From the NCBI GenBank assembly GCA_905234605.1, contig CAJOIE010000006.1, positions 1 through 64,000 of the forward strand: DNA of 64,000 nt, given 5' to 3'. The translations under genes were made by a program, and so were the position numbers. The first letter of the stretch is position 1. Each line of letters starts with the position of its first letter. Below, in pieces: positions 17,114 to 26,900 of the stretch. Under the pieces are notes generated by a model. It made no database searches. It was given only the letters and a program-made list of their open reading frames with translations, and had not been told where the DNA came from. The DNA is from an uncultured Bacteroidaceae bacterium. Lineage in GTDB: Bacteria; Bacteroidota; Bacteroidia; Bacteroidales; Bacteroidaceae.

Positions 17114-17145
17114 CAAAAGTAGCATTTACTGGCGTAGCTGCCAAG
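17114..17145 (-). promoter_or_regulatory. Promoter of rplU-rpmA
   Basis: Minus-strand -7 TACTTTTG (17114-17121) with CTTG (17142-17145) 20 bases upstream, a near match to TTTG-N20-TAnnTTTG. The leader is about 85 bases, room for a ribosomal-protein leader, but no structure stands out. Confidence 0.6.
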
Positions 17146-17410
17146 CACGGACACCGGTTTTTTCGCTCTTTGCTCATCATTCGTGCCTCTCTTTCACCAT
17201 GCACCGTCGGCGGCATGACCCTGCTTGGTGTGTGCTGCCACCATGCGCTCTCGTTCACAGGGTGGGTGCAGGGTGATGCCGGCGGCCTCCGGCATCACGT
17301 GCTCGACGTGTGCGAGGGTGTCGTCAGGCGGAGTGCATTCATGCTTGCCATGGCGGGCATGGCGGATGCTGCCAATGTGTTAGTGGCAGAGATGGGTCTG
17401 GCGGACATGA

Positions 17411-17448
17411 GAAAAGAGGATGTGCCTGTGCTGACACATCCTCTTTTC
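17411..17448 (-). terminator. Terminator of the RND efflux operon
   Basis: A perfect 14-bp stem GAAAAGAGGATGTG / CACATCCTCTTTTC with a 10-base loop, about 57 bases past the outer-membrane factor stop; the T-run is inside the stem. Confidence 0.75.
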
Positions 17449-17505
17449 GTGGGGTTGATGCTGGCAGTGTGCGTGCCTGACGCCCACGCCGCATGGCTCT
17501 CGGTG

Positions 17506-18906
17506 TCACTGTGCGCTCTGTTCTTCGCCATCGCTGCCGCTGCCGCCGCCGAGGGCCTGGTAGAGGTCGATGGTGGCCTGGATGAGGGCGAAGCGGTTGG
17601 CCACCTCGCCGAGCTGTGCAGAGAGCAGGCCTGTCTGTGCGGTGAGCACGTTGAGGTAGTTCACGCCTGGCGAGTTGTAGTAGAGTGCTTCGGTGGCTTG
17701 TGCGGCATCGGTCAGGGCGCGCACCTGTCCGCTCACGAGGGCTGTCTTGCCCTGGGCTGTCTGGAGGGCGGTGAGGGCGGTGTTGACTTCATTGCCTGCG
17801 GCCACGAGGGCTTGCACGAAGGCTATCTGTGCCTCTTGCTGCTGCATCACTGCCACGCGCTTGGCGGCTATGAGGCGTCCGTTCTGGAAGATGGGCTGTG
17901 CGAGCTGTGCCACGGCGTTCCATATCCAGATGGCTGGGTCGAGCTCCGCGGTGGAACCGTTGTTGGTGTAGCCCAGCGTGCCGGAGATGGTGAGTGAGGG
18001 GTAGAAGTTGGCCTTGGCGGAGTTGACGTCGTAGAAGGCGGAGGCCAGCTTGAGCTCTGCCTGACGCACGTCGGGACGGTTGTCGAGCAGTTGCATGGGC
18101 ACGCCGGTGCTTATCGTGGGCACGTGGAATGTGTCCAGCGAGGTGCGCTCGATGTGGTGGGGTGCCTCGCCGAGCAGTGTGCACAGGGCGTTCTCGGCCT
18201 CGACACGTGCTTGCTTGAGGTCGAGCAGCGACGACTCCACGCTGAGGCAGTTGGCCTCTGTCTGTGCCACGGCGGCCTTGTTGCTGCGTCCGGCTGCCAT
18301 GAGCTGCCGGCTGCGCTCCACGCTCTCGCGCCAGTTGCTGGCTGTCTGCTCGCTGATGGCCACCTGTGCGTCGAGCATGCAGAGGGTGTAGTAGAGGTTG
18401 GCCACGTTGGCCACGAGGCTCTGCTGCACGGCCTGACGTGCGGCCTTCACCTGCTCCACGCCTACCTCGGCTTTCTTCTTGGCGTTGCGCAGCGAGCCTA
18501 TGGAGCCCAGCTGCCACGAGGCACTAAGGGGTATGGTGTAGAAGCGGAGTGGGGAGCTCCAGTCGTGCGACGAGAGCTGCCCCTGCGGGGCTATGGCCAG
18601 CGATGGTATGTAGGCCAGCTTGGAGCACATCAGGTACTGCTGTGCCTCTTGTATCTGGAGGTCTATCTGGCGGAGTGAGGCGTTCTGCGACAGGGCTTGC
18701 TCGATGAGTGCCTGCAGCGTGGGGTCGGTGAAGAACTCGCGCCAGCCGGCAGCACCTGTGCTTTGCTCGCCGTCGCCCGAGCGCAGGCCGCCGAAGAGGT
18801 CGGCAGCGGGCAGCTCGGTGGAGCGCTCATAGTCGCGGAAGAGCGAGCACGAGGAGAGCACCATCGTGGCGGCCATGGCCAGTGCTATATGTCGTATGCG
18901 TTTCAT
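17506..18906 (-). CDS. Outer-membrane efflux lipoprotein (TolC/NodT family)
   Basis: Third gene of the efflux operon; forms the outer-membrane channel of a tripartite pump. The start at MKRIRHIALAMAATMVLSSC gives a lipoprotein signal with lipobox LSSC; an ATG six codons earlier is possible. The mature protein (466 aa total) has two OEP repeats rich in heptads: ALIEQALSQNASLRQIDLQI, VANVANLYYTLCMLDAQVAI, and later PDVRQAELKLASAFYDVNSA plus FYPSLTISGTLGY, the typical NodT hallmark. It ends in a long Gly/Ser-Asp-Glu tail. The RND pump gene lies 54 bases upstream. Confidence 0.92.
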   Translation of the reverse strand: MKRIRHIALAMAATMVLSSCSLFRDYERSTELPAADLFGGLRSGDGEQSTGAAGWREFFTDPTLQALIEQALSQNASLRQIDLQIQEAQQYLMCSKLAYIPSLAIAPQGQLSSHDWSSPLRFYTIPLSASWQLGSIGSLRNAKKKAEVGVEQVKAARQAVQQSLVANVANLYYTLCMLDAQVAISEQTASNWRESVERSRQLMAAGRSNKAAVAQTEANCLSVESSLLDLKQARVEAENALCTLLGEAPHHIERTSLDTFHVPTISTGVPMQLLDNRPDVRQAELKLASAFYDVNSAKANFYPSLTISGTLGYTNNGSTAELDPAIWIWNAVAQLAQPIFQNGRLIAAKRVAVMQQQEAQIAFVQALVAAGNEVNTALTALQTAQGKTALVSGQVRALTDAAQATEALYYNSPGVNYLNVLTAQTGLLSAQLGEVANRFALIQATIDLYQALGGGSGSDGEEQSAQ

Positions 18907-18960
18907 GCTATGGTTGGATGTCATGTGTGTGTTATATATATAATATGTGTGCGCGCGTGG

Positions 18961-21900
18961 CTATCGGTTCTCGGCCTTCTCGGCTTCGCTGTGAGCTTTC
19001 TCGCGAAGGAACTGCTGGTCGGCCTCGACCTTCATGGCGGGGCGTATCTTCTCCTGGACGTACTCGAAGAAGATGAAGAACACGGGCACGGTGAAGAGTA
19101 TGGCTGCCGTGCCGACTATCATGCCGCCCACGACGCCTATGCCTATGGTGCGGTCGCCGTTGGCACCTGCTCCGGAGGCGAAGACGAGTGGCAGCATGCC
19201 GAGCACGCACGTGAACACGGTCATCAGGATGGGGCGCAGACGGGCTTCGGCGGCGGCGTAGGCGGCCTCCACGATGCCCATGCCTTTGCGCCGGCGCTCC
19301 AGGGCAAACTCGGTGATGAGGATGGCTGTCTTGGCCAGCAGGCCTATGAGCATGATGACGCCTGTCTGGAGATAGATGTTGTTCTCCACCTGTCCGAAGA
19401 CATACATGTCGTTGCCGGTCAGCAGGCGGCCAACGCCCACGGAGACGAAGTTCCACAGCCAGGCCAGGCCGAAGGAGCCCATGAGGCCGGCCGGCACGGA
19501 GAGGATGACGGCGAAGGGCACGAAGAAGCTCTCGTAGAGGCACGACAGGATGAGGAATATGAGCACCACGCAGATGGCGTAGATGAGTATGGTCTGGTTG
19601 CTGCCCATCTGCTCGTACTCCTCGCGCGAGATGCTGCCATACTCGTAGGTGATGTGGTCGGGCAGTGTCTGCTGGCGCACTTCGTCGATGGCTATCATGG
19701 CGTCGCTCGTGGTGTAGCCCTGGGCCGGCTGCACCATGCACGAGATTTCGGAGAAGAGGTTGAAGTGCTTGTCTATCTCGGGGCCGAGCACCGGCGTGAG
19801 CTTGGCAAACTGTGTGATGGGAGCCATGCCTGTGCCGTTGCGCACATACATGTTGGAGATGTCGGCCTCGGAGGTGCGGTAGCGCGGGTCGGTCTGTAGC
19901 ATGACGCGGTACACCTTGCCGAACTGGTTGAAGTTGGACACGTAGCTGCCGCCCAGATAGCCGCTCATGGCTGAGAGCACGGCGGATGGCGAGATGCCGG
20001 CTAGCTTGCACTGCGCGGCGTCCACTTCCACCTGATACTGGGGGAAGTTGCGGGCGTAGGATGTCATGGCCATCTGTATCTCGGGCCGCTCACCCAGCAC
20101 CTTGAGGAACTGCTGTGTCTGGGCGAGGAACAATTCCTTGTCGCCGTCGGAGCGGTCCTGCAGGTGGAGGTCGACGTTGGAGCCCAGGCCGTAGCCCGGT
20201 ATCATGCCAGGCTCAAAGCAGAAGATTTGTGCCTCGGGTATCTCCTGCATGAACTTGAGCATGAGCATGAGCTTCTTGACGCTCGAGCTGTGCTGCAGGC
20301 CCTTGCGCTGGTTCCAGTGGTTGAGACGGAGTATCACCATGCCGTTAGCTGCGCCCTGGCCGCCCATCATGCCGTAGCCCGCCGTGCGGGAGTAGGTGCG
20401 TATGTCCTCGTCCTGCTCGATGATGGCCTGCACGCGGTCGAGCACTGACTCGGTGTAGGCCAGGTTGCTGCCCGGGGGGCATGTGACGTCGACCATGAGC
20501 ACGCCCTGATCTTCCTGTGGCACGAGGCCCTTGGGCAGGCTCCTCATGAAGTAGACGAGCAGCACCACGGCCACGACCAGGCTCAGCGGAGCCACCCAGC
20601 GGTGGTTTATCACGCCGTGCAGCTGGCGGCTATAGCCGCGCGAGGCGGCACCGTAGGTCGTGGTGTAGGCTTTGCGTGTACCTTTGTTCAGACTGAGAAG
20701 GAAGCGGCTCACGGGGTTCTTGGCCTTGCGGTCGCTCTTGGCGGGGCGCATGAGCATGGCGCAGAGTGCGGGGCATACCACGAGAGCCGAGATGCAGGAG
20801 ATGCCGACAGCCACTGCCAGCGTGACGCCGAACTGGGTGTAGAACATTCCGCTCGTGCCGCCCATCATGGTCACGGGGATGAACACGGCCATGAACACGA
20901 AGGTGCACGAGATGACGGCCATGGTCACGTCGCCCATGGCATCCTTGGTGGCCTGGTAGGCGCTGGTGTAGCCTGCGTCGAACTTGGCCTGCACGGCCTC
21001 GACCACCACGATGGCGTCGTCCACCACGGTGCCTATGGCCAGCACGAGGGCGAAGAGCGTCAGCAGGTTGAGCGTGAAGCCGGCTGCCTGCAAGGCGGCA
21101 AAGGTGCCCACGAGCGATATGATGATGGATATGGAGGGGATGAGTGTGGCGCGGAAGTCCTGAAGGAAGAAGTAGACCACGAGTATCACCAGCAGGATGG
21201 CTATGACGAGTGTCTCCTCGACGTTGGCAATGGACTCAAGGAGGAAGTCGTTGGACGACATCATCTGCTCGAAGTGCAGGCCCTTGGGCAGCGTCTGCTC
21301 CATCTCCTTGAGGGCGGCGGTGAAGCGGTCGTTGGTCTCCTTGGCGTTGGCACCGGAGAGCTGAAAGGCCAAGAAGGTGACGGAGGGCTTGCCGTTGAGC
21401 TTGCCGCTGTAGCCGTAGTCCACCTGTCCGAGCTCGAGGTCGGCCACGTCCTTGAGACGCAACAGCGACCCGTCGGGCTTGGCCATGATGACAACGTTCT
21501 CAAACTCGCTCACTTCCTTGAGGCGGCCTGTGTAGCGCAGGGTGTACTGATACACGTTGTTCACGCCGTTGCCGTGGCCGCCTTCCATGGGCTTCTCGCC
21601 CAGCTTGCCCACGGCGGCCTCGAGGTTCTGCTCGGCCAGGCAGGCGGAGATGTCGGAGGGCACGAGGCCATATTGTGCCATCACCTCGGGCTTGAGCCAG
21701 ATGCGCAGCGAGTAGTTGGCTGCGAGGGCGAACACTTCGCCCACGCCCTGTATGCGCTTCAGCTGCGGGGTGATGTTGATGGCCATGTAGTTGCCCATGA
21801 AGTTCTGGTCGTACTCGGGCACGTCGCTCACCAGGGCATCGATTTGCAGCATGGAGGTCTGACGCTTGAAGGTGGTGACACCTATCATGGTCACCTCCTG

Positions 21901-22260
21901 TGGCAGCAGACCCTGGGCCATGCTGACGCGGTTCTGCACGTTGACGGCGGCCATGTCGGCATTGGAGCCTTGCTTGAAGAACACCGTGATGGTGGCCGTG
22001 CCGGAGTTGGTGGAGCTGGAGGTCATGTAGGTCATGTTCTCCACGCCGTTGATGCTCTCCTCGAGGGGCTGGATTACAGCCTTGGTGACGGTCTCTGCCG
22101 AGGCTCCCGGGTAGGTGGCGCTCACCATGACCGTTGGCGGTGCGATGTCGGGGAACTGCTCCACCGGCAGGTTGAAGTAGCTGATGGCACCCAGCAGCAC
22201 GATGACGATGGCTATTGACATTGCCATCACAGGGCGCTTTATGAATATATTGCCTTTCAT
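18961..22260 (-). CDS. RND multidrug efflux pump, AcrB/HAE1 type
   Basis: A 1099-aa inner-membrane proton-driven transporter, slightly longer than AcrB. The first TM helix is MAMSIAIVIVLLGAISYFNL, followed by VEQFPDIAPPTVMVSATYPG. The porter domain includes ASAETVTKAVIQPLEESING. The proton-relay aspartates are in TVVDDAIVVVEAVQAKFD. The second half repeats the fold (NQTILIYAICVVLIFLILSC; LLAKTAILITEFALERRRKG). HAE1-class drug pumps take hydrophobic and amphiphilic compounds from the periplasm. It forms an operon with the adaptor 233 bases upstream and the outer-membrane factor 54 bases downstream. Substrate is not predictable. Confidence 0.95.
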   Translation of the reverse strand: MKGNIFIKRPVMAMSIAIVIVLLGAISYFNLPVEQFPDIAPPTVMVSATYPGASAETVTKAVIQPLEESINGVENMTYMTSSSTNSGTATITVFFKQGSNADMAAVNVQNRVSMAQGLLPQEVTMIGVTTFKRQTSMLQIDALVSDVPEYDQNFMGNYMAINITPQLKRIQGVGEVFALAANYSLRIWLKPEVMAQYGLVPSDISACLAEQNLEAAVGKLGEKPMEGGHGNGVNNVYQYTLRYTGRLKEVSEFENVVIMAKPDGSLLRLKDVADLELGQVDYGYSGKLNGKPSVTFLAFQLSGANAKETNDRFTAALKEMEQTLPKGLHFEQMMSSNDFLLESIANVEETLVIAILLVILVVYFFLQDFRATLIPSISIIISLVGTFAALQAAGFTLNLLTLFALVLAIGTVVDDAIVVVEAVQAKFDAGYTSAYQATKDAMGDVTMAVISCTFVFMAVFIPVTMMGGTSGMFYTQFGVTLAVAVGISCISALVVCPALCAMLMRPAKSDRKAKNPVSRFLLSLNKGTRKAYTTTYGAASRGYSRQLHGVINHRWVAPLSLVVAVVLLVYFMRSLPKGLVPQEDQGVLMVDVTCPPGSNLAYTESVLDRVQAIIEQDEDIRTYSRTAGYGMMGGQGAANGMVILRLNHWNQRKGLQHSSSVKKLMLMLKFMQEIPEAQIFCFEPGMIPGYGLGSNVDLHLQDRSDGDKELFLAQTQQFLKVLGERPEIQMAMTSYARNFPQYQVEVDAAQCKLAGISPSAVLSAMSGYLGGSYVSNFNQFGKVYRVMLQTDPRYRTSEADISNMYVRNGTGMAPITQFAKLTPVLGPEIDKHFNLFSEISCMVQPAQGYTTSDAMIAIDEVRQQTLPDHITYEYGSISREEYEQMGSNQTILIYAICVVLIFLILSCLYESFFVPFAVILSVPAGLMGSFGLAWLWNFVSVGVGRLLTGNDMYVFGQVENNIYLQTGVIMLIGLLAKTAILITEFALERRRKGMGIVEAAYAAAEARLRPILMTVFTCVLGMLPLVFASGAGANGDRTIGIGVVGGMIVGTAAILFTVPVFFIFFEYVQEKIRPAMKVEADQQFLREKAHSEAEKAENR

Positions 22261-22493
22261 TTGTGATGCGGCCCGTGGCCGCGTGTTTTGATGATTAACG
22301 TTTGAATGATGCAGGGTTGATGCTCAAGGCCTGATGGCTGAGGCCTGATGGCTCGGTGCTCTGTCGTGCGGTGCGATATGGAGTGCTTGCAGGCATCTGT
22401 CTGTGGGAAGTGTGCTGCCATTGGCGCCGCTTGGCATCGGGCATTAGGGCTTAGGCTTCAAGCTTCATGCCTTATGCATTGAACCGTGCTCGC

Positions 22494-23615
22494 TTACTTC
22501 ACCTCGGTGCCTTCCTTGACCATGCCTGCTCCGTCGGCTATTATCTCGTCGCCTGCCTTGAGGCCGCTGAGCACGATGAACTCGTTGCCGGTGTTGTAGG
22601 GGGCTACGGTGATGTTGGTGCCCTGGGCCACGCGCTTGCCGTCCTTCTCCACGACCTTGAACACCTGGTGCACGGTCTGGAGCTGCTTGACGGCTGCGGC
22701 GGGCACTATGATGTTGCCCTTGAGGGTGATGGGGATGACCACGTTGCCTGTGGAGCCGGAGTGCAGCAGGCCGTTGGGGTTGTTGAACACGGCGCGGAGG
22801 CTGACGCTGCCGGTCTGCTGGTCCACGACGCCGGAGGCTGTCTCTACGATGCCTGTCTCCTCATACTCGGAGCCGTCCACGAGCTGGAGGCGCACACGGG
22901 GCATGGCCTTGACGGCGGCCTCGGAGCTGCCGGCCTGGCGTATCTTGTCGAGCATCTGGGCCTCGGTCATGGAGAAGTAGACGTACATCTGGTGGTTGTC
23001 GGACACGGTGGTGAGGGGCGTGGGTATGCTGGGACCCACGAGGGCTCCGACACGGTAGGGCAGCGTGCCAACGACGCCGTCGGCTGGGCTCTTCACTACG
23101 GTGTAGCTCAGGCTGTTCTCTGCGTTGGTGACGGCGGCTGTGGCCTGTGCCACGGCGGCGCGTGCCTGCAGCAGGGTGTTCTGGGCTGTCTGCAGGTCGT
23201 AGTCGCTGACAACGCCCTGGTCGAAGAGCTTCTTGGTGCTGTCGTAGCTCAGCTGGGCTGTGGCCTGACTGGCTGTGGCGGCCTCGAGGTTGGCCTTGGC
23301 GGTGCCGAGGGCGGCCTGGTAGGGCACCTGGTCGATGATGAACATGGTCTGGCCCTTGCTCACGCGCTGACCTTCCTTGACGAGGAGCTGTGTGAGGGTG
23401 CCGCTCACCTGGGGCAGCACCTGGATGTCCTGGCGACCGCGGATGGTGGCACTGTACTTGGTGGCGATGGTGCGGTCCTCGGCTTTCACCTTAATGGTCT
23501 GGAAGGCTGTGGGACCGAGCGATTGCTGGCCCTGCTGCTTCTTGGAGCAGGAGGCCAGCAGTGTGATGCCTGTCAGGGCCAGTGTGGCGGCCATGGCTGT
23601 GTAGCTTCTTTTCAT
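22494..23615 (-). CDS. Membrane-fusion adaptor lipoprotein of the RND pump (AcrA type)
   Basis: A 373-aa periplasmic adaptor. The start at 23615 gives MKRSYTAMAATLALTGITLL with the lipobox LASC; the in-frame extension upstream is intergenic. It has the barrel-sandwich/lipoyl halves (IRGRQDIQVLPQVSGTLTQL and KSPADGVVGTLPYRVGALVG), an alpha-hairpin between them rich in Ala/Gln (AKANLEAATASQATAQLSYD), and C-terminal beta-barrel and membrane-proximal domains. It is the first gene of the operon, preceded by a TACCTTTG -7 box at 23706-23713. No regulator gene is adjacent. Confidence 0.93.
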   Translation of the reverse strand: MKRSYTAMAATLALTGITLLASCSKKQQGQQSLGPTAFQTIKVKAEDRTIATKYSATIRGRQDIQVLPQVSGTLTQLLVKEGQRVSKGQTMFIIDQVPYQAALGTAKANLEAATASQATAQLSYDSTKKLFDQGVVSDYDLQTAQNTLLQARAAVAQATAAVTNAENSLSYTVVKSPADGVVGTLPYRVGALVGPSIPTPLTTVSDNHQMYVYFSMTEAQMLDKIRQAGSSEAAVKAMPRVRLQLVDGSEYEETGIVETASGVVDQQTGSVSLRAVFNNPNGLLHSGSTGNVVIPITLKGNIIVPAAAVKQLQTVHQVFKVVEKDGKRVAQGTNITVAPYNTGNEFIVLSGLKAGDEIIADGAGMVKEGTEVK

Positions 23616-23705
23616 GCTTTTTCCTATGAGTGTTAAGTTGTTATGGTTGAGTTTCCTGTAGGGATGTGTTTGTGATGTGAGCTTTATGCTTGTGCGTAGC
23701 GGCTG

Positions 23706-23713
23706 CAAAGGTA
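23706..23713 (-). promoter_or_regulatory. -7 box of the efflux operon
   Basis: Minus-strand TACCTTTG fits TAnnTTTG and lies about 90 bases before the adaptor ATG. No good -33 match is seen at 20 bases. Confidence 0.45.
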
Positions 23714-23853
23714 CGGTCTTTTTGCCGAATGACATAGCGAAGGGTGTCGGCGGTGAAGTGGAAAAAGTGTGCAATAAGTCGGGCAGACACCTTGCTTTAA
23801 CTAAATTTAGCAGCAGGAGGTTGTGCAAAAGGTAGGGTGCAGGGAGAATGCGA

Positions 23854-23891
23854 AGAGGGCGCATGGAGAGCTTTTTCTCCATGCGCCCTCT
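23854..23891 (-). terminator. Terminator after the C1-peptidase gene
   Basis: A perfect 16-bp stem AGAGGGCGCATGGAGA / TCTCCATGCGCCCTCT with a 6-base loop; only a weak T-run on the minus strand. It lies about 60 bases past the stop at 23953, in a 337-bp gap that otherwise holds only the efflux promoter. Confidence 0.65.
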
Positions 23892-23952
23892 GTGGTGCAC
23901 ACCGTGCATGGTGTCTGTGGCACGCAGGGCGTGTGTGTCGCGTGCGGCGTGG

Positions 23953-26900
23953 CTACCTCACCATGACCTTGCTGGGGCCCACGACGTAGATGCCTTTGCG
24001 CACGCGGATGGTGGCCTGGCTGTCGATGAGGGCGGAGTAGATGGTGTGGCCGGCAAGGTCGTAGACGTCCACTCGCTGCGGCTCGCTGACGCTCAGGCTT
24101 ATGGTGCCGAGACCGCCGCGGGCCACCAGTGTGGCTGTGGCCGATGCCGTGGCATCGGCGATGCCCACCTCATTGTTGGGCTCAAGGGTGGTGACGGCTT
24201 TTTTCTTGAGTACCAGGCTCTTGATGGTGTGGCACGTGTAGCCGCTCTGTGAGCTCACCAGGCCGAGGCTCACTTGTGTGTCCTTGGTGATGATGAACGT
24301 GCAGGTGGAGCCGCATTGAGCATAGCCCAGAGCGGAGGCTTTGAGCTGGTTGATGTCGGGCAGGCCTGTGCCTGCGGCGGCTGCGAGGTATTTGCCCGAG
24401 GGGTTCCATTCGTAGCTGCCCTGGGTTGCCGTGAGCTCATAGACGCCTGCGGGCAGGGTCACGGTCTGATAGAGCTTCAGGTTGTTCACCTCGGCGGCGA
24501 AACCGTCCCACTGTGTGGTGAGGGTGAGGTAGCTGCCCTTGTTGGCATCCACGTGCCACCCGGTGGTCACGCCGTCGGTGGTCACGGCGTTCTCCTGCAC
24601 CCACGGCGAGGCGGTGGTGCCGGTGGCGAGAGCCTTGAAGCGCGAGGTGCCGTTGACGAAGGTGCCGTCGGTGGCGAATGTTGCCTGGTAGTTCTTCAGG
24701 TAGGTGGAGGTGACGTTGCTGCTCTGTGCTGTCTTGCTGTTGAGGAAGAAGATGCCCTTGCTCGATGTCCATGCGTCGCCGTCGGGACCGAAGTTGTTGC
24801 GTGTGCCGGTGAGGGCCGATGCGCTGTTGTCGGCCACGTTGCCCGAGCTCTGGTTGAAGTCGTAGTAGAGCACTATGCTGCTGGCCACGGTGGAGAGGGG
24901 TGCGTTGCAGTATCTGAAGATGTTTGTCGCAGTGAGGGCCATCTTCCAGACACGCAGCTCGTCGATGATGCCGTTGACGGGAGCGTCGGTGCCGCCTATG
25001 CGGAACTGTGACATGGCCGGCACGTTGCCTGACAGGGTGGCGGTGTGGAAGCTCACACCGTCGCGGAAGAAGGTGATGGTGCTGCTGTTGTTGGTCACGG
25101 CGTAGTGGTGCCACTCGTTGGTGACGACGAAGCCGGCAGGAGTCGTCACGCTCTGCCCGCCTTTATGCAGGGTCATGGCACCCGTGGCGTCGGTGGTGAG
25201 CAGCAGGGTGCTCTCGCTGTCGCCCATGCCGAGGCAGCGCTCTGCCTGTGTGCCGGCATACATCCACCACTCTATGGTCACCCTCGCCTGAGCTGCGGTG
25301 AGGGGCGATGCCGCCACGAGCTCGTCGTCGTCGGCATCGAAGCGCAGCCCCCTGTCGCCGTCGGCGTTGCACACCACGATGGCGCGGGCACGCGATGCAG
25401 TGGTCGAGCCAAGCTCGTTGGAGGCTATGAGGCTGACATCGTACACGCCTGGCGAGTCGAAGGTGAGGCTCGTGTTCTGTCCGTTGATAATGTAGGTCTC
25501 GGCCGACGAGGAGAGGCTCCATGTCCACTCTGCGGCATCGAAGCGCGTGGCATCCTCGAGGTAGACCTTCTCGCCCGTGAGAGCTACATTATTATGTATG
25601 TTGAATGCAGCCTCGGGAGCCACCTTGCTGATAGTCACCTGGCGCTCAGTGGAGCGTGTGCCGGCGGCGTTGGTGGCCGTGAGGCGCACGGTGTAGGTGC
25701 CGTAGGCGTCGTAGGTGGCACCGGCATCGACCGACGATGCCGCCGTCACCTGCGCTCCCTCGAATGTCCATTCGAAGGATGTGCCTTCAGGCTGTGGCGT
25801 GGTGTTGATGAAGCTGATGTGCTCACCGGCGCGCAGGGTGCCTTCGGGCACTGTGAACGAGGGCTCGGGCACGCTGGCGGCAGCCACGTTGACCTTGAGC
25901 GTCTTGGTGGCTGTCGCGCCCTTGAGGTTGGTGGCCGTGAGGCTGATGGTCTGCTGTCCGGCCTGCGTGAATGTCACGACAGGGCACGGTGCACTGCTTT
26001 CGGCTACGTCGGCACCCGTGACGGTCCATGCCCACTGTGTGGTGGACGGCGAGCACGCACTGCTGATGACGACGGCCTCGCCTGCCACGGGCGTGGTGTT
26101 GCTCACGCTGAATGCCGCCGAGGAGGTGACATTGTAGAAGGGCTCGCCAACCTGGATGTAGGCGGCTTCGCGCTGTGTGAACAGGTCGGGAGTGGTGAGC
26201 TGGGCGTGGTGACCGCCTGCGATGTCTGTCAGGTATGTGCCGTTGTTGGTGGTGCCGGCCGAGAGGTCGTAGCAGTGGGTGAGGCCTGCATAGAGCGACG
26301 GCGACAGCATGGGGTTGCGGTAGGACACGGTGACCTCGGCCTGCGTGCGGGCATAGTTCCAGATGTGCAGCTCGTCGAAGTAGCCATACCACCCTGCATC
26401 ACACACTTCCTTGTAGCTTGTCGTGGTGCCTTCCGTCTTGCCGAACCAGAGGGCGTTGCTGCCTGATATGCCTGAGTTGGAATAGCCGGAAGTCTTGCTT
26501 ACGGCCAGCGTGCCGTTGAGGTAGACCTTCATGCTGGTGCCGCTGACGACGATGGCAAAATGCTGCCACTTATTAGCCTGGACGGAACGTGTCGACACGC
26601 CATAGTCGCCGCCGTCGTAGCCCACTTCAATCTTGGCCGAGGCGTTGACCTTGAAGAAGAACTTGCCTGAGCTGGCCTTGATGCCCATGCATGCGGAGTT
26701 GACGCTGAAGGGGTAGGCCCAGAACTCGATGGTGTAGGCCTCCTGTGTGGAGGTGGTGAAGTCGGGCACCGTGAACTGTGTGCCGCGTGCGAAGTTGGCC
26801 ATGACATTGGTGGTCATGCCTCCTCCGAGTGCGAAGCCTGACGGCTGGCTCTCCACGTCGTAGCCGTTGATGCGATATGTGGCAGTTACGGTGTAGCGGG

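Larger units (their letters stand above)
17022..17505. other. 484-bp intergenic region between rplU and the efflux operon end
   Basis: It contains the rplU promoter (17114-17145) and the efflux-operon terminator (17411-17448). It also has a 10-bp hairpin GTGATGCCGG / CCGGCATCAC (17273-17282, 17289-17298) without a T-tract. Both strands have open frames here, but they look like low-complexity background and have no start signals; I see no gene. Confidence 0.6.

Noticed and set aside
20602..22218. Plus-strand 538-codon open frame opposite the RND pump
   Set aside because: Very His/Gly/Val-rich and lacks domains; the opposite strand encodes a complete AcrB-type protein.
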